This document shows, in pieces, positions 26,622 to 34,528 of a DNA stretch of 64,000 nucleotides. Position numbers and translations under genes: made by a program. Every line of letters starts with the position of its first letter. Position 1 is the stretch's first letter. Source of the DNA: Bradyrhizobiaceae bacterium PARB1 (GTDB lineage: Bacteria > Pseudomonadota > Alphaproteobacteria > Rhizobiales > Xanthobacteraceae); assembly GCA_002256345.1 (NCBI GenBank), contig NKIY01000004.1, positions 79,876 to 143,875 on the forward strand, in the 5' to 3' direction. The notes under the pieces are model-generated. The model saw only the letters and a list, made by a program, of their open reading frames with translations. It was not told the DNA's origin and did no database searches.

Positions 26622-26670
26622 TCGCCCGAACAAAACGCCTTCGTGATCGGCTCCAAGAAGGGTTGCGACC

Positions 26671-26689
26671 TATACCGCATAGGGGTATA
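26671..26689. promoter_or_regulatory. Probable CsoR operator
   Basis: TATACC-N7-GGTATA is an inverted repeat with an embedded GGGG run (AGGGGTATA), the look of copper-responsive CsoR operators. It touches the first ATG of the csoR ORF, so CsoR would block its own transcription. Confidence 0.6.
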
Positions 26690-26973
26690 TGAGACGCATG
26701 CGTGAAGACATCAAGACATCCGTGACGAAGCGCCTCGGCAGGATCGAGGGGCAGGTGCGCGGTCTGTCGAAAATGATCGACGAGGACCGTTACTGCATCG
26801 ATGTCGTGACCCAGATCTCCGCCGTGCGCGCGGCACTCCGCCGCGTCGAGGAGGAGATTCTCAAGGTCCACGTGTCGCACTGCGTCGAGCACGCCATCGC
26901 GAGCGGTGACAAAGCCGAACAGCGGCAGAAGATCGCCGAGCTCATGGCAGTCGTCGGAAGGGCCGAGCGATGA
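26689..26973 (+). CDS. csoR: Copper-sensing repressor CsoR
   Basis: A 94-residue all-helical repressor of the CsoR/RcnR/FrmR family. The Cu(I) triad is visible as Cys in RYCIDVV and His/Cys in VSHCVEHA. The family opener VTKRLGRIEGQVRGLSKMI is present. The Cys-His-Cys pattern points to copper rather than nickel or formaldehyde sensing. Two starts are possible: ATG 26689 (inside the operator) or ATG 26698 (MREDIKTS), and the operator position slightly favours the second. It heads a long plus-strand copper resistance cluster and, with copper bound, should release that promoter. Confidence 0.88.
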   Translation: MRRMREDIKTSVTKRLGRIEGQVRGLSKMIDEDRYCIDVVTQISAVRAALRRVEEEILKVHVSHCVEHAIASGDKAEQRQKIAELMAVVGRAER

Positions 26974-27064
26974 GGCATGTTGCTGACAGCTCCAGCTTGG
27001 CTTCCGCGGATTTCGCACATACGGTCTGCGCAGAGAATCGCATGATCGAAGGCAATCGATAGCA

Positions 27065-27514
27065 ATGCTCGTCAGGCTCGCCAGGGACCAGCGGAAGAAG
27101 GCGGGGTGGATCGTCGCCCTCGTCTATCTGCTGTGCATCATGGCGCCGACGCTGTCATACGCCATGCCCGGCAAGCAGGCCGTTTCGGACTGCATGACCA
27201 TCGAGGGGGTCGCGGCAGGATCGATGCATATGCACGACCTGTCAGCCCCAACGATCACCGCCCATGTCGACGAGGCGGCGCACGATCACGCACAGGCCCA
27301 ACCGGCCGCGATGTCCGACGAGGACTCCCCTTCCAAGAAGGGACCGCACACCACCAGCGGGCAGTGCTGCGCGCTGATGTGCATCGGTGCCATGCCGGCT
27401 CCGCTCATGGAGATCGCATCCCCGTCGGCGCCGACTGTCGTCCGCATCACGACGAGCTATCGTGCGACGGCCGACAACGCGCCCGACGTCCACTACCGCC
27501 CCCCCATCGCCTGA
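27065..27514 (+). CDS. Secreted Cys/Met/His-rich copper-cluster protein
   Basis: A 149-residue protein with an N-terminal hydrophobic segment (GWIVALVYLLCIMAPTLSYA) that should direct export. The mature part is rich in metal ligands: SMHMHD, DEAAHDHAQAQ, and the Cys cluster GQCCALMCIGAMPAP. It loosely resembles the DUF2946 group found in copper loci. Position two in the copper island suggests a periplasmic or membrane-tethered copper buffer. A second Cys-rich secreted protein at 33.7 kb may be a distant partner. The function is inferred from composition and context. Confidence 0.72.
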   Translation: MLVRLARDQRKKAGWIVALVYLLCIMAPTLSYAMPGKQAVSDCMTIEGVAAGSMHMHDLSAPTITAHVDEAAHDHAQAQPAAMSDEDSPSKKGPHTTSGQCCALMCIGAMPAPLMEIASPSAPTVVRITTSYRATADNAPDVHYRPPIA

Positions 27515-27590
27515 TCTGATCGCCTAGACGCTGCGCCGCCCCGGGGAGGGTGCGTGCGCCTGTGGTCCATCGTCAGTTCAGGAAATCAAT

Positions 27591-27881
27591 ATGTTTGCGC
27601 TTATTGGGGCGAAGATTGCCGCCGTTCGTTCGGTGGCCACGAGACTATTCGACAAGAGACCAGTGGCATTGGCCGCGGCGACAACGGCAACGCTGGCGCT
27701 CGGAGGCTGCCTGCCGGTCACGGCGCCGCTGCGCGCCGATCCGGCCGATCCAACCGTTCCCGTCGCGCCGGCGAGCTACCGTTCGACGGTGGCTCCCTAT
27801 ACGTCGATGCGGCCGGTCTCGCCGTCCGCATGGCGGCAGCGGAATGACGACGTCTCCCCCTCTTCGAAGTCCAGCAGGTAG
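27591..27881 (+). CDS. Small predicted lipoprotein in copper cluster
   Basis: A 96-residue protein whose hydrophobic stretch ends in the lipobox LALGGCLP, so it is probably a membrane-anchored lipoprotein after an unusually long 25-residue n-region. The remainder is Pro/Ser-rich and low complexity. AGGAAA lies 7 nt before the ATG, and the gene ends 8 bp before the TolC-family gene. It may be an accessory of the efflux assembly. No family recognised. Confidence 0.6.
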   Translation: MFALIGAKIAAVRSVATRLFDKRPVALAAATTATLALGGCLPVTAPLRADPADPTVPVAPASYRSTVAPYTSMRPVSPSAWRQRNDDVSPSSKSSR

Positions 27882-27889
27882 AGGGCGGC

Positions 27890-29344
27890 ATGTCGAACAT
27901 GAACCGATCGTTTCGGATTCACTCCGGACGTCGCAGCCTGACGCGTTCGGGCGTCACTGTGACGGCGCTTCTGCTGCTCTCCGGCTGCGCGAGCTTCTCG
28001 CCCGACAAGGGAATGAGCGTGGTCGCCGGCGTCACCGACGCCGCGATCCGCAAGGATGTCATCTCCATCCGGTCCGACGACGACGCCCGCTTCGCCGATG
28101 AGACCGTCGGCAAGCTGAAAGCCCGCACGCTCACGGTGGACACCGCCGTGCAGATCGCCCTCCTCAACAACCGGGGACTTCAGGCCGCCTACAACGAGCT
28201 TGCGCTCGCCGAAGCGGACATGGTCGCTGACAGCCTGCCGCCCAATCCGTCGTTCTCCGTGTCGCGCAGCGTCAGCGGCGGAACGGTCGAAATCTCGCGC
28301 CAGGTCGCGGGCGACATCCTCGCCATCGCCACGCTGCCATTCCGTTCCGAGATCGCACGCGAGCGCTTCAAGAGGGCGCAGCTTGCCGCCGCCGAACAGA
28401 CCTTGCGTCTGGCCGCCGATGTCAGGGACGCCTTCTACCGCGCCGCGGCTGCGAACGAACTCGTCGCTGTGCTGACGGAGGCGAAGACGATCGCCGAAAC
28501 CACCGCGCAGCTCGCCACGAAGCTGGGCGAAACGGGTTCGCTCAACAAGCTGGACCAGGCCCGCCAGCAGGCCTTCTACGCCGAGACCACGGCGGATCTG
28601 GCGGCGGCCAGGCAGGAGGCCGCGAGTTCACGCGAACGCCTGATAAGGCTGCTCGGCCTGTGGGGACGCGACACCAACATCAAGCTGCCCCGCACCCTGC
28701 CGCAGCTTCCGCGCAAGCCGCAGACGCTGCCGCTCATCGAGGTGCAGGCCGTCGAACGCAGGCTCGACCTCCAGATGGCGCGCATCGATCTTCTGGCGCT
28801 CGCCAAGTCGCTCGAACTCACGCAGGCCACCCGCTTCGTGACGCTGCTCGACATGTCGGGCTCGCAGAGCAAGGAGCTCGGAAGTCCGAACCGCAGCCGC
28901 AGCGTCGGCATCGACTTCCAGATTCCGATCTTCGACGGCGGCGAGGTGCGCGTGCGGCAATCCGCCGAGATCTACAATCAGGCGTTCAATCTGCTGACCG
29001 AGAAGGCGATCAACGTCCGCTCCGAGGCGAGGAACGCCTTCCAGGTGTACCGGTCGACCTACGACATCGCGCTTCAGTATCAGCGCGAGGTGCTGCCGCT
29101 TCGTCAGGTCATCTCCGAAGAGATGCAGCTTCGCTATTCGAGCATGCAGATCGATGTGTTCGCGCTGGTGGTCGAGGCCACCGCGAGGATCGCCGCCCAG
29201 CGCGCGGGGGTCGCCGCCAAGCGCGACTTCTGGCTCGCAAACTCCGCGCTGCAGACCGCCGTGAATGGTGGCGGCCGCGGTGAATCCCCATCCCAAACGA
29301 CGGGCACGACGACCGTACAGGCGTCGGCCGGCGGAGGTCACTGA
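27890..29344 (+). CDS. TolC-family outer-membrane efflux lipoprotein
   Basis: A 484-residue outer-membrane factor with a lipoprotein signal (LLLLSGCASF) and the long helical repeats of TolC proteins. The first half contains TVDTAVQIALLNNRGLQAAY and the second VGIDFQIPIFDGGEVRVRQS, the typical paired motifs. It would form the trans-periplasmic duct for the CusB/CusA pump encoded at 34.5-39.1 kb. It is separated from them by the copA-copD genes, unlike E. coli cusCFBA where they are contiguous. Its stop overlaps the copA start (TGATG). Confidence 0.88.
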   Translation: MSNMNRSFRIHSGRRSLTRSGVTVTALLLLSGCASFSPDKGMSVVAGVTDAAIRKDVISIRSDDDARFADETVGKLKARTLTVDTAVQIALLNNRGLQAAYNELALAEADMVADSLPPNPSFSVSRSVSGGTVEISRQVAGDILAIATLPFRSEIARERFKRAQLAAAEQTLRLAADVRDAFYRAAAANELVAVLTEAKTIAETTAQLATKLGETGSLNKLDQARQQAFYAETTADLAAARQEAASSRERLIRLLGLWGRDTNIKLPRTLPQLPRKPQTLPLIEVQAVERRLDLQMARIDLLALAKSLELTQATRFVTLLDMSGSQSKELGSPNRSRSVGIDFQIPIFDGGEVRVRQSAEIYNQAFNLLTEKAINVRSEARNAFQVYRSTYDIALQYQREVLPLRQVISEEMQLRYSSMQIDVFALVVEATARIAAQRAGVAAKRDFWLANSALQTAVNGGGRGESPSQTTGTTTVQASAGGGH

Positions 29345-30729
29345 TGAGCGATCCGATCCTGTCCAGACGCAACTTCCTCGGCACCGCGACGGCTCTCGCC
29401 AGCGCAGCGGCAATCTCCGGTCGCGCCCAGGCCGCGAGCATTCCGGAAGCTCCCACGATGGAGAAGACCTCGATGCAGCCGCCGCTGCATCCGACCTCGG
29501 GGCCGGACTACAACCCCGTCGTCACCCTCAACGGCTGGACGTTGCCGTGGCGCATGAATGGCGACTGGAAGGAATTCCACCTAGTCGCCGAGCCCGTGGT
29601 GCGCGAATTCGCCGAGGGCATGAAGGCCCATCTCTGGGGATATAACGGTCAGTCTCCAGGCCCCACCATCGAGGTCGTCGAGGGGGACAAGGTCCGCATC
29701 TTCGTGACCAACAAGTTGCCCGAGGCAACCACCGTGCATTGGCACGGCGTCATCCTGCCATGCGGCATGGACGGCGTCGGCGGGCTGTCCCAGCCCCACA
29801 TCCCGGTCGGAAAGACCTTCGTCTACGAATTCGAGATGAAGCATAGCGGGACCTTCATGTACCACCCGCATTCGGACGAGATGGTCCAGATGGCGATGGG
29901 CATGATGGGCATGATCGTCGTGCATCCACGCGACCGCAACTTCCGGCCCGTCGATCGCGATTTCGTCTTCATCATGAGCAGCTATCTCATCGACCCCGGC
30001 ACCTATCTGCCGAAGGTCACCGAGATGACCGACTTCAACATGTGGACCTGGAACAGCCGCGTGTTCCCCGGCATCGATGTCCTTCCGGTGCGCCTCGGCG
30101 ACAAGGTGCGCGTCAGGGTCGGCAACCTGACGATGACCAACCATCCGATACATCTGCACGGACACAAGTTCGCTGTGAGTTGCACCGACGGCGGCTGGGT
30201 ACCGGAGAGCGCCGCCTGGCCCGAGACGACAACCGACATCCCGGTCGGGGCGATCCGCGCGTTCGACTTCCTTGCCGACAATCCCGGCGACTGGGCGTTC
30301 CACTGCCACAAGTCGCATCACACCATGAACGCCATGGGCCACGACATGGTGAACCTGATCGGCGTGTCCAAGAAGGACATCGCGAAAGCGCTCGGCAAGG
30401 TCGCGCCCGACGGGATGGCGATGGGATCGACCGGCATGGCGATGGGCGAAATGGAGATGCCGCTGCCCGACAACACGCTTCCGATGATGACCGGTACCGG
30501 CCAGTTCGGACCGATCGAGATGGGCGGCATGTTCACCGTCTTGAAGATCCGCGAAGGACTGGCGCGGGACGATTACCGGGATCCCGGCCCCTATCAGTTT
30601 CCGAAGGGAACGGTGGCCTACGAAGTCGAGGCACCGCAGGCCGCACCTGTGCGACAGGAAACCGGGAAGCCTGCAGCCACCAAGGAAATGCCCAAGGCCA
30701 TGAAGCACAAGGGAATGAAGGGGATGTGA
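29344..30729 (+). CDS. copA: Multicopper oxidase, copper resistance CopA-like
   Basis: A 461-residue periplasmic multicopper oxidase exported by Tat (SRRNFLGTATALASAAAISG). All four copper motifs are seen: HWHG (TVHWHGVILP), HPHSDEM (FMYHPHSDEM), HLHGH (HPIHLHGHKF) and HCHKSHHTMNAM, so the type 1, 2 and 3 sites appear complete. The tail has a Met-rich run (MAMGSTGMAMGEMEM), typical of cuprous oxidases. It probably oxidises Cu(I) to less toxic Cu(II). It is shorter than Pseudomonas CopA. Confidence 0.93.
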   Translation: MSDPILSRRNFLGTATALASAAAISGRAQAASIPEAPTMEKTSMQPPLHPTSGPDYNPVVTLNGWTLPWRMNGDWKEFHLVAEPVVREFAEGMKAHLWGYNGQSPGPTIEVVEGDKVRIFVTNKLPEATTVHWHGVILPCGMDGVGGLSQPHIPVGKTFVYEFEMKHSGTFMYHPHSDEMVQMAMGMMGMIVVHPRDRNFRPVDRDFVFIMSSYLIDPGTYLPKVTEMTDFNMWTWNSRVFPGIDVLPVRLGDKVRVRVGNLTMTNHPIHLHGHKFAVSCTDGGWVPESAAWPETTTDIPVGAIRAFDFLADNPGDWAFHCHKSHHTMNAMGHDMVNLIGVSKKDIAKALGKVAPDGMAMGSTGMAMGEMEMPLPDNTLPMMTGTGQFGPIEMGGMFTVLKIREGLARDDYRDPGPYQFPKGTVAYEVEAPQAAPVRQETGKPAATKEMPKAMKHKGMKGM

Positions 30730-30761
30730 TCCCCCGCCCGAACCTGAAGAAGGAGAGACAC

Positions 30762-31253
30762 GTGAAACGACTACTCGAACTGCGGGCAGCGGTGATCGCC
30801 GCAGCCCTTGTATCGGCAGGCGCGGCACTCGCGGCCAGCGAACATGCCGGTCATGCGCAGCACACGGAGACCTATTCGACCGGCGAGCCGGCCGATGCGA
30901 AGAAGCCCGCACGTATCGTGCAGGTCTCCATGACCGAAGCGAACGGCAAGATGCTGTTCGCTCCGGCGAAGATCGAGGTCCGCAAGGACGAACAGATCAG
31001 GTTCGTGCTTCGCAACGGCGGACAACTCGAGCACGAATTCGTCCTCGGGACGACCGAGGAGAATCTCAAGCATGCAGCATCCATGGCGAAGAATCCCGAC
31101 ATGGAGCACGACGACCCGAACGCCAGAAAGCTCGATCCGAACAAGACGGGAGATCTCGTCTGGAAGTTCAGCAAGGCGGGCGAGTTCGAATTTGCGTGCC
31201 TGATACCCGGCCACCGCGAAGCGGGAATGGTCGGCACCGTCGTCGTCAAATAG
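30762..31253 (+). CDS. Cupredoxin (plastocyanin-like) copper protein
   Basis: A 163-residue secreted blue-copper-type protein. The GTG start at 30762 follows AAGGAGA, and a signal peptide (AAVIAAALVSAGAALAAS) leads to an N-terminal HAGHAQH metal-binding tail. The type 1 copper ligands are present: His in LEHEFVLG, then Cys, His and Met in FACLIPGHREAGM. It probably accepts electrons or copper in the periplasm next to the multicopper oxidase, 32 bp downstream of it. Similar proteins are common in copper loci of alphaproteobacteria. Confidence 0.9.
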   Translation: MKRLLELRAAVIAAALVSAGAALAASEHAGHAQHTETYSTGEPADAKKPARIVQVSMTEANGKMLFAPAKIEVRKDEQIRFVLRNGGQLEHEFVLGTTEENLKHAASMAKNPDMEHDDPNARKLDPNKTGDLVWKFSKAGEFEFACLIPGHREAGMVGTVVVK

Positions 31254-31273
31254 CAACTGAAAGGACAGAACAG

Positions 31274-31573
31274 ATGAACACCAGCAGACTCGCCGCCGCG
31301 ATCGTCGCGCTCTCGATCGCGATGCCCTCGGCCAGCTTCGCGCAGGACGCGATGATCAACGGAGAAGTGAAGAAGGTCGACGAAGCCGCCAAGAAGATCA
31401 CACTGAAGCACGGCCCGATCAAGCGCCTGGGCATGGACGAGGGCATGACGATGGTCTTCCGCGTTCAGGATCCAGCGATGCTCAAGCAGGTCAAGGCCGG
31501 CGACAAAGTGCAGTTCGTCGCCGAGCGCGGCAATGACGGCATCGCCATCACGAAGATCCAGAAGAGCAAGTAA
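31274..31573 (+). CDS. cusF: CusF-like periplasmic copper-binding protein
   Basis: A 99-residue protein with a signal peptide (AAAIVALSIAMPSASFAQ) and an OB-fold CusF_Ec domain. The metal motif region is LKHGPIKRLGMDEGMTMVF. His and two Met ligands match CusF, but the conserved Trp that caps Cu(I) in E. coli CusF is missing (a Met or Asp takes its place). It would hand Cu(I)/Ag(I) to CusB. AAAGGACAG gives a good ribosome site and the gene follows the cupredoxin after 20 bp. Confidence 0.85.
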   Translation: MNTSRLAAAIVALSIAMPSASFAQDAMINGEVKKVDEAAKKITLKHGPIKRLGMDEGMTMVFRVQDPAMLKQVKAGDKVQFVAERGNDGIAITKIQKSK

Positions 31574-31704
31574 AGCCAACGCTCCTGGCGTCCCCCGCCG
31601 AGCGGCGGGATGCCGGCGGCAGCACCGATCGGCAAAACGATTCGATCGCGAAGCAAGACTTTCAACCGACCATTCCCACCTCGATTCCGGATAAAGGAAG
31701 ACCG

Positions 31705-32064
31705 ATGTCGAAGATCTCCATCTCCACATTCGTGGCTGCAGTGTTCGCGTCCGGTGCGGCGCTCGCGCATCCCGAATTCCAGTCCGCCGAGCCACCCGCC
31801 GGAAAAACTTCGGCGCCCCCCAGTCAGATCCGCATCCTGTTCAACGAGAGCGTCATCCCGCAATTTTCGGGGATCGAACTCAAGGACCAGTCGGGCAAGA
31901 AGATCGCGACCGGCAAAGCGACGGTCGATCCGTCCAACAAGAAGATGATGATCGTCCCGCTCAAGGACCAGCTTGCTCCCGGCGACTACAAAGTCCAATG
32001 GTATGCGGTGTCCGACGATACCCACAAGGTGAAGGGCAGCTATTCATTCGGCGTGGCGCAGTGA
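31705..32064 (+). CDS. copC: Copper-binding protein CopC
   Basis: A 119-residue periplasmic CopC with signal peptide cleavage leaving His as the first residue (LA-HPEFQSAEPP), the N-terminal Cu(II) brace. The second His sits in DDTHKVKGSYSF and the body has LFNESVIPQFSGIELKD. It therefore has the Cu(II) site but few of the Met ligands of the Pseudomonas Cu(I) site. It binds copper in the periplasm for delivery to CopD. The stop overlaps copD (TGATG). A 131-bp spacer precedes it and may hold a secondary promoter. Confidence 0.92.
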   Translation: MSKISISTFVAAVFASGAALAHPEFQSAEPPAGKTSAPPSQIRILFNESVIPQFSGIELKDQSGKKIATGKATVDPSNKKMMIVPLKDQLAPGDYKVQWYAVSDDTHKVKGSYSFGVAQ

Positions 32065-32990
32065 TGATCGACTTTGGCCTCGTCCTGTCCCGCTTCCTGC
32101 ACTATGCGGCATCGACGACGCTTGCCGGCGCGGCGTTCTTTCCCCTCTACGCTTACGCAGCCACCGAGCCCGAGAGGCTGGTCCGCTGGCGTGGACGCGT
32201 CCTGCTCTGCTCGGCAATCCTCGCTTTGGTCGGCTGTGTTGGATGGTTCGCCTTTTCGGTGGCCCAGATGAGCGGCGGACTTGCGGACGTGATCGATCCC
32301 GAGGTCGTCGGGGCCGTCGTCCACCACACCGGCTTCGGCGTGGTGTGGATGACCCGCATGGCCGTCGCGGCGGGGCTTGTCGCCATCACGGTCATGCTGC
32401 CGTCGCGGAGTTCGATGGGGCGCAATCTGCTCATCGCGGTCCTCGCCGCCGGACTGCTGGCCTCCCTGGCCGGCGCCGGCCATGCGCAAATGAAAGATGG
32501 TTGGGAGGGCGCGTTGCATGTCACGGCCGACGCCGCGCATCTGCTCGCCGCCGGGGCATGGCTTGGAGGATTGCTCCCGCTCGGGGTTATCCTGCTCGGC
32601 AGCCGCGCGACGCGCATGGACGCCGTCACCATCGATGTCGAGAGTGTGCTGACGCGTTTCTCGGGAATGGGCTATGCGGCCGTGGCGACGCTCATTGGCA
32701 CCGGTCTGATCAATAGCTGGTTCCTGGTCGGATCGGTGTCGAACCTGTTCGAAAGCACTTACGGATGGATATTGATGGTGAAGCTGGCGTGCTTCGCCGG
32801 GATGCTCGGACTTGCCACGGCCAACAGGTTCTGGCTGATGCCGGCGCTCGAGGCAGCCGGACGCGTCGGCACTACGGACGCCTGGAAGAAACAGCTGCGT
32901 ATCCATGTGCTGGGCGAGCAGGGTCTCGGCCTGCTCGTCCTGCTCTGCGTGAGCATCATCGGAACGATCCGCCCGGCGATCGGACAATGA
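32064..32990 (+). CDS. copD: Copper resistance/import membrane protein CopD
   Basis: A 308-residue inner-membrane protein with about eight helices. The CopD features are FLHYAASTTLAGAAFFPLYA at the start, VHHTGFGVVWMTRM, the conserved ADAAHLLAAGAWLGGLLPL, and LINSWFLVG. It is usually associated with copper movement into the cytoplasm together with CopC. The start at 32064 overlaps the copC stop; GTG 32061 is an alternative. Confidence 0.9.
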   Translation: MIDFGLVLSRFLHYAASTTLAGAAFFPLYAYAATEPERLVRWRGRVLLCSAILALVGCVGWFAFSVAQMSGGLADVIDPEVVGAVVHHTGFGVVWMTRMAVAAGLVAITVMLPSRSSMGRNLLIAVLAAGLLASLAGAGHAQMKDGWEGALHVTADAAHLLAAGAWLGGLLPLGVILLGSRATRMDAVTIDVESVLTRFSGMGYAAVATLIGTGLINSWFLVGSVSNLFESTYGWILMVKLACFAGMLGLATANRFWLMPALEAAGRVGTTDAWKKQLRIHVLGEQGLGLLVLLCVSIIGTIRPAIGQ

Positions 32991-33097
32991 CGGGCGACTT
33001 GCCTGCCATCATTTATCTCCCGTTCGTCATGGCACATATCCCGCGTAGCAACACCGAAGCGCTCTCTGGCCAACGAGATTAACAAGAGGAGTTTTCC

Positions 33098-33574
33098 ATG
33101 CTCAAGATTGATGTCCCGACGCGCCGCGGCGTACTGGCGCTGCTCGCCGCCGGCCTGATATTTCCGTCGCGGTCGCTGCGTGCCGAGACTCCCGCCATGC
33201 ATGTTCACAAGGATCCGGACTGCGGCTGCTGCGGGGGATGGGTGGATCACTTGCGAAGCGCCGGCTTCGCAGTGACCGTCGATGAAACGTCGGAGCTCAC
33301 GGCGATCCGCACGCGGCTCCGCGTCCCACCCGCGCTGTCGTCTTGCCACACGGCTGAAGTTGCCGGATACGCGATCGAGGGGCATGTGCCTGCCGAAGCG
33401 ATACGGCGATTGCTGGAGACCCGCCCCACCGCATTTGGCCTGGCGGTGCCCGGCATGCCAACCGGATCGCCCGGCATGGAAGGCGGCACCCCGGTGGCCT
33501 ATGACGTTATCCTCTTCGCGGCCGGCGGGCAGCGCCCCTTCATGCGCTTCATCGGCACGAAAAGCATCGGCTGA
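33098..33574 (+). CDS. DUF411 metal-binding protein (CopG-like)
   Basis: A 158-residue exported protein with a signal peptide beginning TRRGVLALLAAGLIF. The DUF411 motif is MHVHKDPDCGCCGGWVDHL, a Cys-rich copper-binding site, and LSSCHTAEVAGYAIEGHVPA is the second conserved block. Such proteins accompany copper and silver resistance genes and act in the periplasm. An AAGAGGAG ribosome site is present and a 107-bp spacer separates it from copD. Confidence 0.9.
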   Translation: MLKIDVPTRRGVLALLAAGLIFPSRSLRAETPAMHVHKDPDCGCCGGWVDHLRSAGFAVTVDETSELTAIRTRLRVPPALSSCHTAEVAGYAIEGHVPAEAIRRLLETRPTAFGLAVPGMPTGSPGMEGGTPVAYDVILFAAGGQRPFMRFIGTKSIG

Positions 33575-33675
33575 CCTCGCTCGCGGGGTGACGGCCCCAT
33601 CGCCCGGTTAACGTAGTGGCGAACATGTGAAGTGCAGGCACTTTCCGGCCGCTTCTCACCGTGGGATGATGCGGC

Positions 33676-34029
33676 ATGTTGATGCGTGACTTCATCGCAC
33701 GGTTTTTGGCGGTCTTTCTGATCGTTGGTCTCGTCGCGCCACCGCTGGTGTCGCCGGCGGCGGCGAAACCGATGTCCGCGTCGCAGATGACTAACGCCGA
33801 TATGTCGGCAGACATGCCCTGTTGTCCGGACGATCCGAAGAGCACTTCGTGCCCGGACTGCCCGCTCGTCGCGATGTGTATCTTCAAGGTCACCCTCGAC
33901 GGGCCATCGTTAGCGGAAGCAATGCCGCTGCGGGTACCAGCCAGGACGGTGCATGGGGTCCGCAACGACGAGCCCTCCCGGGACCTCGACCGACCACCTC
34001 CCGACCAGCCTCCCCGAATCTCGATCTGA
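33676..34029 (+). CDS. Secreted Cys-rich small protein of copper cluster
   Basis: A 117-residue protein. The N-terminal hydrophobic stretch (FLAVFLIVGLVAPPLVSPAA) predicts export. Six Cys occur in a short window: MPCCPDDPKSTSCPDCPLVA then MC, plus Met-rich flanks (MSASQMTNADMSADM). This composition suggests soft-metal binding. The layout (export signal, Met-rich, CC..C..C..MC) is reminiscent of the protein at 27.1 kb. The tail is Pro-rich and disordered. No family is assigned; a copper scavenging role is inferred. Confidence 0.68.
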   Translation: MLMRDFIARFLAVFLIVGLVAPPLVSPAAAKPMSASQMTNADMSADMPCCPDDPKSTSCPDCPLVAMCIFKVTLDGPSLAEAMPLRVPARTVHGVRNDEPSRDLDRPPPDQPPRISI

Positions 34030-34120
34030 CGGGCGCGCAAGCGCCGATGGGCTCCGTGCGTGCCGCGCACGGACGAGCATGCAGCTATTGCGGCATGCAA
34101 GGTCAATCGAGAACAGGAAC

Positions 34121-34528
34121 ATGGCTATGGATACTATTTCGCGCGCGATCCGGATCGCGATCACCGCTGCTGCCTTCGGCGTCCCGATCAACTCTGCCTC
34201 TGCGGACATCAAGGACTACAGGTTCGAACTGGTCGACAACCAACTTCAGGCAGGTCCGGACCGGACCATTACCGTCCGCCTTCTGAATGCGAAGACCGGG
34301 AAGACCGTCCCGGATGCGGTCATATTCGCGACCCGCCTGGATATGGCTCCCGACGGCATGCAGGAAATGGCGACGAAAATCGTGCCAGTCCCTGGCGCCG
34401 AGCCCGGCAGCTACCGCTTCAAGGCAACGCTCGGCATGGCGGGACGGTGGCAGTTCTCCCTCGCCGCCAAGGTTCAGGGCGAAACGGGCACCGTCGAAGA
34501 CAAGCTCGTCGTCACGGTGCGGAAATGA
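34121..34528 (+). CDS. FixH/YtkA-like periplasmic protein
   Basis: A 135-residue exported protein with a short signal peptide (IRIAITAAAFGVPINSASA). The rest is an immunoglobulin-like beta domain of the YtkA/FixH type, with YRFELVDNQLQAGPDRTITV, DMAPDGMQEM (Met ligands) and PGSYRFKATLGMAGRWQFSL. Proteins of this kind often sit before metal RND adaptors. Its stop overlaps the cusB start (ATGA), so the two are translationally coupled. It may be a periplasmic metal or adaptor chaperone. Confidence 0.78.
   Translation: MAMDTISRAIRIAITAAAFGVPINSASADIKDYRFELVDNQLQAGPDRTITVRLLNAKTGKTVPDAVIFATRLDMAPDGMQEMATKIVPVPGAEPGSYRFKATLGMAGRWQFSLAAKVQGETGTVEDKLVVTVRK

Noticed and set aside
29581-30912. 443-residue minus-strand ORF
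   Set aside because: It is antisense to the multicopper oxidase gene; His/Asp-rich because it mirrors the copper motifs.
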